Shown here: positions 1-8,356 of the stretch, in pieces
Position numbering within the stretch: the stretch's first letter is position 1
Layout of the letters: the number at the start of each line of letters is the position of its first letter
Origin: Oscillospiraceae bacterium
GTDB lineage: Bacteria > Bacillota > Clostridia > Oscillospirales > Oscillospiraceae
Assembly (NCBI GenBank): GCA_015067465.1
Contig: SVMK01000008.1
Coordinates: 1 to 49,572 of the forward strand
Length of the DNA: 49,572 nt
Reading direction: 5' to 3'
Position numbers and translations under genes: made by a program
Notes under the pieces: model-generated
The model's input: only the letters and a program-made list of their open reading frames with translations
What the model was told of the DNA's origin: nothing
Database searches by the model: none

Positions 1-35
1 TTTTATCATGTGTTATACCTCTTATTGGTTGATTT

Positions 36-1445
36 TTACGGGGTTTCCGAACTTTTTTCGATGTCTTTTTGAAGCTTATTATTCACGCTGCGATAAATCA
101 GCGTTGAAAAAATGACTGTAATGCCATCCGAGATCAGCTGCGCCGAAACAACGCCGTAAAGCTGAAAGAAGTGGTTCATAATGAAGATCGTCGGAATCGC
201 AACCAGCCCCTGTCTGCATACGCCGAGGATGAGCGATTCTTTGCCTTTTCCCATTGCCTGCAAGCAATAAATCTTTTGAAAATTGATAATGATAAACGGC
301 GCTGCAAGGCAAGCAATGCGAATGAACTTCGTACCGAACGCGATCGTTGCTTCGTCCTTAATAAACAGCCACACGATCTGCGGCGCAAGCAGCTCGAATG
401 TTGCAATGCACACACCTGCAACAATCATTCCGTAAGTCTGCGCCGTCTTGGCAAAGCTTTTCATCCGCGAATAGTTTTTTGAGGCGTAATTATACGCCAC
501 AAGCGGCATCATTCCCTGACAAAGCCCCATTGAAATATTCAGCGGAAGCATATCCACTTTCTGAACGATACCATAAGCCGCAAGCTCGATATCTCCATAG
601 CCGGATGTCAGATTGTATCGAATGATATGAGAAAGATTTGCAAGCATTCCGGTGAGCGACGACGGCAAACCAATCGCGAGGATTTCACCGATCAGCTTTC
701 TCTCTATGCGTATGTATTTCGGAGAAAGCGAAAGAATCGTTTTTCCGCGCAATTTATAATAGATGAAAAGAAAGTACAGCAAAGATATCACGTTCGACAG
801 CATTGTCGCCATCGCCGCACCGGTAACCTCATTTCCCGCGGGCAGGATTACAAACATAAACAGAGGGTCTAAAATAATATTTGCAACGCCGCCAAGGGCA
901 AGTCCAACGCCGGATTCCTTCGAATAACCTGCGCTGCGCAGCAAAAAAGCAATTGTCATCCCAACGGTAGAAGGAATCGCACCGACCACTACCACCCAAA
1001 ACAGATAGCTCACAGCATACCCGATTGTGTTGTCGGACGCGCCGAGCAATCTCGCAAGCGGCTCTGTAAACAAAAAGCATATAAGGGCATAGACAATGGC
1101 GAGCGCAAGCGCTCCGTAAACGCTGAAAACGCCGACGCGCTTGGCATCCTGCGCACGTTTTTCACCCAGCAATCGTGACATCAGGCTGCCGCCGCCAACG
1201 CCAAATAAATTGGATAGCGCCGTAAGAATAAAAAACAGAATGCTGACCACACTTGCCGCCGCAACCTTATAAGGATCGTTTGACAAACCGATGAAGAAGG
1301 TATCGGCAAGGTTATATATCATTGTGATCAATTGGCTGACAATGGTGGGCACCGCCATTGTCAAAAGCGCTTTGCCGACCGGCATCGTTTCAAACAACGC
1401 TGTTTTATCGTTTGCGCCTGCTGCTTTGGTTTTTGCTGTTTCCAC
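36..1445 (-). CDS. MATE family efflux transporter
   Basis: This 469-residue, very hydrophobic protein has about twelve predicted membrane segments and the N-terminal pattern of MATE exporters (GKALLTMAVPTIVSQLITMI at residues 24-43, then an ADTFFIG segment). MATE proteins expel drugs or metabolites across the cytoplasmic membrane using Na+ or H+ gradients. The start is GTG at 1443-1445, preceded by GGAG about ten bases upstream. The gene is transcribed away from the TetR-family gene at 1774, a common arrangement for regulated exporters. However, its own likely promoter (1536-1565) lies about 150 bp from the TetR operator, so direct repression is not obvious. Family assignment is firm; the substrate is unknown. 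Confidence 0.93.
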   Translation of the reverse strand: METAKTKAAGANDKTALFETMPVGKALLTMAVPTIVSQLITMIYNLADTFFIGLSNDPYKVAAASVVSILFFILTALSNLFGVGGGSLMSRLLGEKRAQDAKRVGVFSVYGALALAIVYALICFLFTEPLARLLGASDNTIGYAVSYLFWVVVVGAIPSTVGMTIAFLLRSAGYSKESGVGLALGGVANIILDPLFMFVILPAGNEVTGAAMATMLSNVISLLYFLFIYYKLRGKTILSLSPKYIRIERKLIGEILAIGLPSSLTGMLANLSHIIRYNLTSGYGDIELAAYGIVQKVDMLPLNISMGLCQGMMPLVAYNYASKNYSRMKSFAKTAQTYGMIVAGVCIATFELLAPQIVWLFIKDEATIAFGTKFIRIACLAAPFIIINFQKIYCLQAMGKGKESLILGVCRQGLVAIPTIFIMNHFFQLYGVVSAQLISDGITVIFSTLIYRSVNNKLQKDIEKSSETP

Positions 1446-1535
1446 GATTCGTTTTCTCCGCTCTCTCTTGTTTTTTCAACTGTGCTGCGCTACATTCAGC
1501 GGCTATTTTATCGGAGGATGCATTTCATATTGTCT

Positions 1536-1565
1536 ACTATATCCCTATTGCATTCATATCGTCAA
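1536..1565 (-). promoter_or_regulatory. Candidate sigma-A promoter of the MATE gene
   Basis: Read on the minus strand, TTGACG (1565-1560) is followed after 18 bases by TATAGT (1541-1536). This gives a leader of roughly 85 bases before the GTG start at 1445. It is a consensus match only. Confidence 0.5.
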
Positions 1566-1687
1566 TCGTCATTTCAATTTTATCAAATTCAAAACGATGA
1601 CGGAGCAGGTCCGTGCCGGCGGCCTTGTTTCATAGTGCCGTTGATCCGTCAAAGCCGGGGCTGCGCTTTGAATAAGAGAAAGGGCTG

Positions 1688-1716
1688 TTGACAAAGCGGC
1701 GCGTTGCTGATACAAT
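1688..1716 (+). promoter_or_regulatory. Sigma-A promoter of the TetR-family gene
   Basis: TTGACA (1688-1693) and TACAAT (1711-1716) are separated by exactly 17 bases, a near-perfect sigma-A promoter. The palindromic operator starts two bases downstream and covers the expected transcription start, so bound repressor would block the promoter. Confidence 0.75.
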
Positions 1717-1717
1717 G

Positions 1718-1761
1718 AACTATCGTTTCGAAACGCGCGTTTCGAAACGATAGTTTCGAAA
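1718..1761. promoter_or_regulatory. Triple TTTCGAAA operator, 38-bp perfect palindrome
   Basis: Positions 1718-1755 form a perfect 38-bp palindrome containing two TTTCGAAA boxes (1726-1733 and 1740-1747). A third box follows at 1754-1761, so the three boxes repeat every 14 bases. The array lies between the -10 box and the Shine-Dalgarno site of the TetR-family gene, the classic place for autorepression. The third box touches the ribosome-binding site. That the adjacent TetR protein binds here is inference. Confidence 0.75.
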
Positions 1762-1773
1762 GGAAGCGATGAT

Positions 1774-2424
1774 ATGCCCCCGAAGCCGAAGTATACGAGA
1801 GATGAGCTGATCGAAGCCGCGTTAGAGCTGGCCAGAGAGTGTGGAATCGATGCGGTGGTTGCAAGGAATTTGGGAAACAAACTGGGCGTGGCACCGTCTA
1901 CAATCTTTACGCATTTTGAAAGTGTAGAGGAGATCCGGCAGGCCGTACTGGAGGCGGCGCGCAGCTTATATAACGAATATGTAGAGGAAGGACTGCGGAT
2001 GACCCCGCCCATGAAAGGCTTTGGGGTGCAGTATATTCGCTTTGCCATGGAGGAGCACAACCTGTTTACGCTGCTGTTCATGCAGAAAAGAAACAGCTTC
2101 AAGGTGGTGGACTTTATTATAACCGAAGGACACTATGAAAGGGTTATCCGGGCAGCGCAGACAGACTTTTCTCTTTTGCGGGAGCAGGCAGAGCTTTTGT
2201 ACCACAACATGTTCACCTATGCGCACGGGATTGCAGCCATGTCCGCCACGGGCGTTTGCAGTTTTTCCATCGAGGAAATTGCGCAGATGCTGGGCATGAC
2301 CTGCCGGAGCATGTTAATCGGAATGAAGATGCCGCGAGACGAAAGAGAGAATACCATGCCGCAGATGGGACAAACGATGCCGGGCAGCGTTGCATCCTAT
2401 ATGATGGCGGATAAGAAAGTTTGA
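1774..2424 (+). CDS. TetR/AcrR family transcriptional regulator
   Basis: This 216-residue protein has an N-terminal TetR helix-turn-helix at about residues 8-55, including GVAPSTIFTHFESVEEIRQAV, followed by a helical ligand-binding region resembling the WHG-type C-terminal domain. TetR proteins are usually repressors released by a small ligand. The ATG at 1774 follows AAAGGAAG by about eight bases. The gene sits directly behind a strong promoter overlapped by a 38-bp palindrome, implying autoregulation. Only 32 bases separate it from the downstream sensor kinase gene, so the two may be cotranscribed. The divergent MATE exporter is a plausible second target. The last 30 residues are Met-rich and unlike the family core. 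Confidence 0.9.
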   Translation: MPPKPKYTRDELIEAALELARECGIDAVVARNLGNKLGVAPSTIFTHFESVEEIRQAVLEAARSLYNEYVEEGLRMTPPMKGFGVQYIRFAMEEHNLFTLLFMQKRNSFKVVDFIITEGHYERVIRAAQTDFSLLREQAELLYHNMFTYAHGIAAMSATGVCSFSIEEIAQMLGMTCRSMLIGMKMPRDERENTMPQMGQTMPGSVASYMMADKKV

Positions 2425-2456
2425 AACATATAAAGTATTCACCGCGAGGATAAAGT

Positions 2457-5400
2457 ATGAGTTTACGTGATATCGTTCTGGCAATGCAATGCATATGCAT
2501 CATAGGTGTGTTTGCAGAAAGCGTTGTCATTGTGAAAAGATGGAAAAACGAACTGCATTTGTATCTGCTTTTGAGCAGCATCGCGTTGCTGCTCAACGAG
2601 ATCGGAACGCTTTTGGAATTAACCGCCGAAACCGGCGGCGAGCTTATTACAGCGCTGAAGTTTGCCTACTTCGGTCGCGTTTGGTACGTTTTCTTCCTGT
2701 TTTTGTTCGTAGCGGAATTGACCAGGGTCAAAGTTCCGAAGGTTTTGAAGAATATTCTGATTCTGATTCATATGGCAACTTATGGCGTGATCCTGACGAT
2801 TCCGCACAACGGCCTGTATTATACCAACATCGAAATACAGACCGGCGGGATGTTTTTAAGGGTTGTGCACGGAAACGGGATTGCGCACCACATTCTGATG
2901 ACTTTGCAGATGCTGTATACTCTGGTCGGCATCTTTTTCCTGATTCGTGCATACCTGAAAGCGCGCGGCGGACGGTCCCGGATTCGCCTTTTAACCGTTT
3001 TTATTGCGATGCTGACAGAAAGCATTTTCTTTGCCGTTCAGCTGATCGGCATCCCGGGGCTGACGGAGTATTACGATGTGACGATGCTGGGATTTTTTAT
3101 CGGCACGATTCTAATGCTCGTTGCAATCTTTTCGCTTGATCTGCTCGGCACAATTGATATCGCAAAGGAATTCGTGATTGACAAGATCTCGGAAGGGATC
3201 ATCGCTGTAGACAATGACGGCAAAATTCAATATTTCAATGCGCCCGCGGCAAAGCTCTGGCCCGCACTCGGCTCGGAGGGTGCGGATACCGCGGCGCTGC
3301 TTGCCGATATCAAAACCAGCGTTGCGGAGGGAAGCACCCTCTCGATCGGAGGGCGTGTTTATACAACGAAAGAGAACGATCTGGTTTACGGCGGGGAAGC
3401 CCTTGGAAAACTCTATGCGCTGGTGGATGACACGGAGCATTATGCATATATGGAGGAGCTGGAAAAGCAAAAAGCGATTGCAGACAGCGCAAGCGAAGCC
3501 AAGAGCCTTTTCCTTGCAAACATGTCCCACGAAATCCGCACCCCGATCAATGCCGTGCTCGGCTTTGATGAGATGATTCTGCGCGAAACGCAGGAAAAAT
3601 CCATCCGCACTTACGCCGCGGACATTATGTCGGCGGGAAAAACGCTGCTTTCTCTCATTAATGATATTCTCGATTTTTCCAAGGTTGAGGCGGGAAAATT
3701 CGAGATCATCCCTGCGCAATACGAGCTGTCGTCCCTGATCAATGATTTGAACAATATGATAAAGGACGTGGCTGCCAAAAAGGGCTTGAAATTTATCTTG
3801 GATGTAGATGCGCAGACACCGCATCTTCTGGTCGGCGATGAAATCCGCATCCGTCAGTGCGTGATGAATCTGCTTACAAACGCGGTTAAATATACGGAAA
3901 CCGGCTCTGTCACAATGCGCGTTGGTTTTCATGATGTGAGCGCGGACGAGATCAACCTGCATTTTTCGGTCAAGGACACCGGTATCGGAATGAAGCAGGA
4001 GGACATGAAAGACCTCTTTTCTCCGTATAAGCGCATCGACGAAGCAAAAAACCGCTGGGTTCAGGGCACGGGCCTCGGAATGGGTATCACAAAGGAGCTA
4101 CTCAAGCTCATGGGGAGCAGCCTGGATGTGCAGAGCGAATACGGAAAAGGAACCACCTTTTCGTTTGCCGTGAAGCAGCAGGTTGTATCGCGCGACGAGA
4201 TCGGCGACTTTGCGCACCGGCTGGATGAGGCAAGCAGAGGGGAATCCGTTTACCGCGCGCTGTTTCAGGCGCCGAGCGCCCGCATCCTTGTTGTGGATGA
4301 TACGGAAATGAATTTGAGCGTCATCCAAAACCTGCTGAAGAAAACCAAAATCCGCATTGATACCGCGCTTTCCGGCAGAGATGCGATCGCGCTGGCTGCA
4401 TCAACCGAATATGACGCCGCCTTTTTCGATCACATGATGCCGGATATGGACGGAATTGAAACCCTGGCAGCATTTCGGAAAACGGAGAAAAACCAAAAAA
4501 CCCCCGCCGTGGCACTTACGGCAAACGCGATATCCGGTGCAAGACGGATGTATCTGAATGCAGGATTTACGGACTATCTGTCAAAGCCCGTAGACGGCAT
4601 CAAGCTGGAAAAAATGCTTCTCAGCCTGCTCCCGAAGGAAAAAATTGAAAAGCCCGGCGCGCCGGAAGCAGAGCCGAAGCATCGCCCGGGATCGGAAACT
4701 TCAAAAATTCTCGTCATTGATGATGACGAGGCCGTCGGCACATTGATTAAAACCGTATTGCAGCCGCTTTATGATATCAGCGTCAGCCTCACGGGCGCGG
4801 ATGCCGTGCGCCTGGCTCGCAGTATGTCTCCCGATCTGATCATGCTCGATATTCATCTTGCGGACAGCAACGGCTTTTCCGTGATGCAGGAGCTGAAAAA
4901 CGATCCGCAGACAGCGGACATCCCGGTGCTGCTTGTCACAGGCGACAACGATGCCTCAGCGGAAGAAAACGGTTTCCGCAGCGGCGCGTCGGACTATATT
5001 CGAAAGCCGTTCGTGCCGGACGTTTTGAAGCAGCGCGTAAAACGTATTGTCGATCTGTATCATTACCAGCAGTCAATCGAAAGGGAAGTTGAAAAGCAGA
5101 CCAGCCGGAGCAAGCGCCTTACCAGAGAAATGATGCTTGCGCTGTCCAAAGCGGTTGATACCAAAGATCACTATACCGACGGTCATTCCAGACGTGTCGC
5201 CGCTCTGTGCGCGGAAATCGGCAGACGGCTCGGCAAAAACGCCCATGAGCAGATCGAGCTTTATGAGATCGGCCTGCTTCATGACATCGGGAAAATCGGC
5301 GTGCATGAGGATATCATCCGCAAAAGCGCACGCCTGTCGGACGCTGAATTTGAAATCGTGAAATCGCACGCTGTGAACGGATACGAAATCCTGAAAGAGA

Positions 5401-6392
5401 TCACGGATATGCCGCGGCTTTGCGACGGTGCGCGATGGCACCACGAGCGATTTGACGGAACGGGATATCCCGACGGACTGAAAGGCGCGGAAATCCCCGA
5501 AGCCGCGCGAATTGTCTGCATTGCCGACTGCTACGACGCCATGGCAAGCACGCGAACCTATTCTTTGCCGAAAACGCAGTCGGAGATCCGGGCCGAAATC
5601 GTACGCTGCCGCGGAACCTGGTTTGACCCGCAGATTGCCGATGTGCTGCTTGCCATGATCGATGAAGACACCGCTTATCGCATGAACGAAAATGCCAACT
5701 GCGGCGATATCTGGAAAGAATATAACAGATTGTGGAACGATAACGGCGGCTCTGCATTGCACACGGAAGCCGCACAGCCGCCGGAATTGCCGGATTTCAT
5801 TTATGCACTTCCCGATGTGGACACAGAAGCGGGCATAAAAAACTGCGGCACGGCGGACGGGTACCTGTCCGTTCTGACCGTTTTTCATCAAACCGCAGAA
5901 GCAAAGGCGGCGGAAATTGACGCGCTGCACCGCGAGGGCAAAACAGAACTCTACACCATCAAGGTTCACGCCTTAAAAAGTTCTGCCCGAATCATCGGCG
6001 CGGGAAAGCTGTCTCAGCTGGCCGCGGCATTGGAAAATGCAGGAAAGAAAAACGAAGTTGATTTTATCCGGGAACATACGCCGCGGCTCCTTGCGATGTA
6101 CCGTTCTTTGGACCGCGAACTTGCTGCGCTTGATGCAGATCGGCAGGCCCTTCCGGATATCGGCCCGGACGCGCTGGAAGAAGCATATCAGACGATTGTT
6201 GAGATCGCCGGAAGCATGGATTACGGCCTGATGGCAGGCATATTGGACGAACTGAAAAATTACAGCAAACCCGCAGCCGACACGGAAAATTTCAAGAAGA
6301 TGGAGCGCATGCTGAACGAGCTCGATTGGGACGGCATCAGCGCAGCTGCAGCAAGCGCCATACGGAATACGGAGGATAGCGATGGAGAATAA
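2457..6392 (+). CDS. Hybrid sensor histidine kinase with two REC, HD-GYP and HPt domains
   Basis: This 1311-residue membrane protein joins a whole phosphorelay and a cyclic-di-GMP phosphodiesterase-type module. Visible in order: about seven N-terminal membrane helices (residues 5-225, like the histidine-kinase 7TM region); a PAS-like segment (about 235-330); a HisKA domain with phospho-acceptor His358 in MSHEIRTP; a HATPase domain with N box NLLTNAVKYT and G box DTGIGM; receiver 1 (Asp658); receiver 2 (Asp798); HD-GYP (H942-D943 in LHDIGKIG, then HHERFDGTGYP from 995); and an HPt domain (His1171 in HALKSS). HD-GYP domains normally hydrolyse c-di-GMP. All key residues look intact. The gene overlaps the next by 11 bases, and the response regulator there is the obvious partner. 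The signal sensed is unknown. Confidence 0.92.
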   Translation: MSLRDIVLAMQCICIIGVFAESVVIVKRWKNELHLYLLLSSIALLLNEIGTLLELTAETGGELITALKFAYFGRVWYVFFLFLFVAELTRVKVPKVLKNILILIHMATYGVILTIPHNGLYYTNIEIQTGGMFLRVVHGNGIAHHILMTLQMLYTLVGIFFLIRAYLKARGGRSRIRLLTVFIAMLTESIFFAVQLIGIPGLTEYYDVTMLGFFIGTILMLVAIFSLDLLGTIDIAKEFVIDKISEGIIAVDNDGKIQYFNAPAAKLWPALGSEGADTAALLADIKTSVAEGSTLSIGGRVYTTKENDLVYGGEALGKLYALVDDTEHYAYMEELEKQKAIADSASEAKSLFLANMSHEIRTPINAVLGFDEMILRETQEKSIRTYAADIMSAGKTLLSLINDILDFSKVEAGKFEIIPAQYELSSLINDLNNMIKDVAAKKGLKFILDVDAQTPHLLVGDEIRIRQCVMNLLTNAVKYTETGSVTMRVGFHDVSADEINLHFSVKDTGIGMKQEDMKDLFSPYKRIDEAKNRWVQGTGLGMGITKELLKLMGSSLDVQSEYGKGTTFSFAVKQQVVSRDEIGDFAHRLDEASRGESVYRALFQAPSARILVVDDTEMNLSVIQNLLKKTKIRIDTALSGRDAIALAASTEYDAAFFDHMMPDMDGIETLAAFRKTEKNQKTPAVALTANAISGARRMYLNAGFTDYLSKPVDGIKLEKMLLSLLPKEKIEKPGAPEAEPKHRPGSETSKILVIDDDEAVGTLIKTVLQPLYDISVSLTGADAVRLARSMSPDLIMLDIHLADSNGFSVMQELKNDPQTADIPVLLVTGDNDASAEENGFRSGASDYIRKPFVPDVLKQRVKRIVDLYHYQQSIEREVEKQTSRSKRLTREMMLALSKAVDTKDHYTDGHSRRVAALCAEIGRRLGKNAHEQIELYEIGLLHDIGKIGVHEDIIRKSARLSDAEFEIVKSHAVNGYEILKEITDMPRLCDGARWHHERFDGTGYPDGLKGAEIPEAARIVCIADCYDAMASTRTYSLPKTQSEIRAEIVRCRGTWFDPQIADVLLAMIDEDTAYRMNENANCGDIWKEYNRLWNDNGGSALHTEAAQPPELPDFIYALPDVDTEAGIKNCGTADGYLSVLTVFHQTAEAKAAEIDALHREGKTELYTIKVHALKSSARIIGAGKLSQLAAALENAGKKNEVDFIREHTPRLLAMYRSLDRELAALDADRQALPDIGPDALEEAYQTIVEIAGSMDYGLMAGILDELKNYSKPAADTENFKKMERMLNELDWDGISAAAASAIRNTEDSDGE

Positions 6393-7167
6393 TGCAAACG
6401 TCGGAAAGGTCGTAGTTATCAGCGCGAAGGACAGCTTTCTGGCCATGAGTATCATGAAAAAAATGGAGGAGATGAACATCAAATCCACATTCGCGCATAC
6501 CGACATCAAGGAAATCGCGGACTGTGCGGATGATGCGGAACTCCTGCTGCTTTTTCTGAGCGAAGAACTTGAGGAAATGCCGGATGTGCTTATCTACCTG
6601 AAAGATCTCGCGCAGGACAAGGAGCTGGGACTGATCCTTGTCGGCGAGCCTTCGCAATATGAACTTGCAACAAAGATGATCCCGGAGCAAATCGTAACGG
6701 AATGGTTTAAGCGCCCGATCGATATTGATCGCCTCATGAAACGCATCAGCACATATATCGACGAAAACACGGGGGAAAACCGCAAAAAGACCGTGTTGCT
6801 CGTGGATGATGACATTACATATATGCGAACGGTTTATGAATGGCTGAAAGACAAATATCATGTGGGAATGGCAGCCAACGGCGTGCAGGCGATCAGCTAT
6901 CTGGGCAGAAACAAGGTTGACCTGATCCTTCTTGACTATGAAATGCCCATAGCAAACGGCCCGCAGGTGCTTTCCATGCTGAAAAACGATTCCGAAACCG
7001 GGCGCATCCCCGTGATGTTTCTGACCGGACACGGAGACAGAGACTGCGTTATGTCCGTTGTGGGTTTGAGTCCTGTGGATTATCTGCTGAAAACGATCGG
7101 CAAAGAAGCCCTGCTTGAAAAGCTGAAGGAATTCTTCGCCAACCGGGAGAAGCTGTATCTGTTGTAA
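6382..7167 (+). CDS. Response regulator: degenerate plus canonical receiver domain
   Basis: This 261-residue protein is built of two receiver-like halves with no DNA-binding or enzymatic output domain. The C-terminal half (about 133-255) is a canonical receiver with DDD acidic residues near 142 and phospho-acceptor Asp185 in LLDYEMP. The N-terminal half (1-125) has the same alternating fold pattern, but a Ser/Glu stretch (LLLLFLSEELEE) stands where the Asp should be, so it is probably a pseudo-receiver. It overlaps the hybrid kinase gene by 11 bases, implying translational coupling and a shared phosphorelay, possibly taking phosphate from the HPt domain. It probably acts through protein contact. 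Confidence 0.88.
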   Translation: MENNANVGKVVVISAKDSFLAMSIMKKMEEMNIKSTFAHTDIKEIADCADDAELLLLFLSEELEEMPDVLIYLKDLAQDKELGLILVGEPSQYELATKMIPEQIVTEWFKRPIDIDRLMKRISTYIDENTGENRKKTVLLVDDDITYMRTVYEWLKDKYHVGMAANGVQAISYLGRNKVDLILLDYEMPIANGPQVLSMLKNDSETGRIPVMFLTGHGDRDCVMSVVGLSPVDYLLKTIGKEALLEKLKEFFANREKLYLL

Positions 7168-7233
7168 AATCATCATGGCGCAGCTTACTTCCGGCGCAGC
7201 GGCGCAGTTGTAAGCAAGCGTCGGCGTATATTG

Positions 7234-7273
7234 CATCTGTCGTTGCCGCGGTTGCAACGACAGATGTTTTATT
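7234..7273 (+). terminator. Rho-independent terminator after the kinase/regulator pair
   Basis: A perfect 13-bp stem (7234-7246 with 7254-7266) and a 7-base loop are followed by TTTTATT. It closes the two-component operon. Its right arm also contains the likely -35 box of the next gene. Confidence 0.88.
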
Positions 7274-7280
7274 ATACAAT
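7252..7280 (+). promoter_or_regulatory. Promoter of the Crp/Fnr gene, embedded in the upstream terminator
   Basis: TTGCAA (7252-7257) lies in the terminator stem, and TACAAT (7275-7280) follows after 17 bases. Transcription would start near 7287, which argues against GTG 7290 and for ATG 7299 as start codon. Confidence 0.6.
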
Positions 7281-7298
7281 GGCTTTGGGGTGATCAAA

Positions 7299-7955
7299 AT
7301 GACAGACATTGTGCGCAATCTCCGCTCGCCGCTGTTTTCCGGCATCTCGGATACCGACCGCGCCGCGATGCTCGACTGCCTGGGCTACCGCGTCGCCGCA
7401 TTCCGAAAGGGTGAGATCGTCGCCTTTGAAGCAGAAAACATCCGCCACGTCTGCATCGTGCTCTCCGGCGCGGTGGACATGATCAAGGAAGATCTCTGGG
7501 GCAACAAAACGATGCTGCTGCGCATGCATCGCGACGAGCTTTTCGGCGAAACCTTTGCCTGCGGCGATGACAACAGCTCCGTCGTAACCTTTCTGGTGTC
7601 CGAGGACGCCGAGATCCTCTTTCTGCAGTTTGACCGCGTGATGCGAAGCTGCACCACGGCCTGCGAATTTCACCACCGCCTGATCGAAAACATGGTGCAC
7701 ATCATCGCAAACAAAAACCGCGACCTGATGCGCAAGGTAGAAGTCATATCGAAGAAAACCCTGCGCGAGAAAATCCTCACCTACCTCTCCATCCACGCAC
7801 AAACGCAAAACTCCCGCTACTTTGAAATCCCGCTCGGGCGGGTGGAGTGGGCGGAATATCTCTGCGCCGACCGCAGCGCCCTCACACGGGAGCTGGTGAA
7901 AATGAAAGCCGACGGCTTGATCGACTACGACAAAAACTGCTTCCGGCTTCTGTAA
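7299..7955 (+). CDS. Crp/Fnr family transcriptional regulator
   Basis: This 218-residue protein has an N-terminal cyclic-nucleotide-binding-type beta barrel (about residues 15-125) and a C-terminal winged helix with recognition segment EYLCADRSALTRELVKMKADG (about 180-200), followed by a DYDKNCFRLL wing. In anaerobes such regulators often respond to redox or nitrosative signals. No N-terminal Fnr-type cysteine cluster is visible, so an iron-sulphur sensor is not supported. ATG 7299 is chosen because GGGGTGATC precedes it and the predicted transcript starts at about 7287; an in-frame GTG lies at 7290. The zinc-ribbon and ferredoxin-type genes downstream are probable targets. Confidence 0.9.
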   Translation: MTDIVRNLRSPLFSGISDTDRAAMLDCLGYRVAAFRKGEIVAFEAENIRHVCIVLSGAVDMIKEDLWGNKTMLLRMHRDELFGETFACGDDNSSVVTFLVSEDAEILFLQFDRVMRSCTTACEFHHRLIENMVHIIANKNRDLMRKVEVISKKTLREKILTYLSIHAQTQNSRYFEIPLGRVEWAEYLCADRSALTRELVKMKADGLIDYDKNCFRLL

Positions 7956-7961
7956 AATATG

Positions 7962-8012
7962 AAAAACCGCCCTTTCGGATGTGACCTGCGCAACATCTGA
8001 ACGGGCGGTTTT
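7962..8012 (+). terminator. Terminator hairpin after the Crp/Fnr gene
   Basis: A long, interrupted hairpin pairs AAAACCGCCC (from 7963) with GGGCGGTTTT (to 8012), with an inner GATGT/ACATC pairing. The T-run is short. The inner dyad may double as a regulator site. Confidence 0.7.
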
Positions 8013-8022
8013 CATGTATAAT
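7978..8022 (+). promoter_or_regulatory. Candidate Crp-type operator and promoter of the zinc-ribbon/ferredoxin pair
   Basis: TATAAT lies at 8017-8022 with no good -35 box, as expected for an activator-dependent promoter. The dyad GATGT-N10-ACATC (7978-7997) is centred at 7987.5, about 41.5 bases before the predicted start near 8029. That is the class II position for Crp-family activators. The dyad also belongs to the terminator stem, so it may be coincidental. Confidence 0.4.
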
Positions 8023-8068
8023 CATATTAGAAAGAGAACCAATACCATTTTCCAAGGAGGTGCTGACG

Positions 8069-8356
8069 ATGTCTATCATGTCCGGATGCCAAGGCAAACC
8101 CACAAGCCCTACCATTCACGAGAAAGTCTGTCCCCGGTGCGGCAACATCATCGAGATTTTTTCCATCGACACGCAGATCCCCTGCGACAATTGCGGCTTT
8201 GTGGCCTACAACGACACGCTCAGCTGCGTGCAGTGGTGCCAGTATGCGCGAAAATGCGTGGGCGACGAGATGTATGAGCATATGATGGAGATCGCCGCGC
8301 TGCAAAAGCAGAAAGCCGCCGAGGAACGGCAGCGGAAAGAGGAGGAGAACGCATGA
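8069..8356 (+). CDS. Small zinc-ribbon protein of unknown function
   Basis: This 95-residue protein carries CPRCG near residue 18 and CDNCG near residue 36, a typical zinc ribbon. Three further cysteines follow (CVQWCQYARKC), and the C-terminus is a charged helix rich in Gln, Lys and Glu. The extra cysteines could complete a metal or iron-sulphur site. ATG 8069 is preceded at ideal distance by AAGGAGG (8054-8060); an in-frame GTG at 8060 overlaps that site and is unlikely to be the start. Its stop overlaps the next start by four bases (ATGA), so it is translationally coupled to the ferredoxin-type protein and the two probably work together. I do not recognise a named function. Confidence 0.85.
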   Translation: MSIMSGCQGKPTSPTIHEKVCPRCGNIIEIFSIDTQIPCDNCGFVAYNDTLSCVQWCQYARKCVGDEMYEHMMEIAALQKQKAAEERQRKEEENA

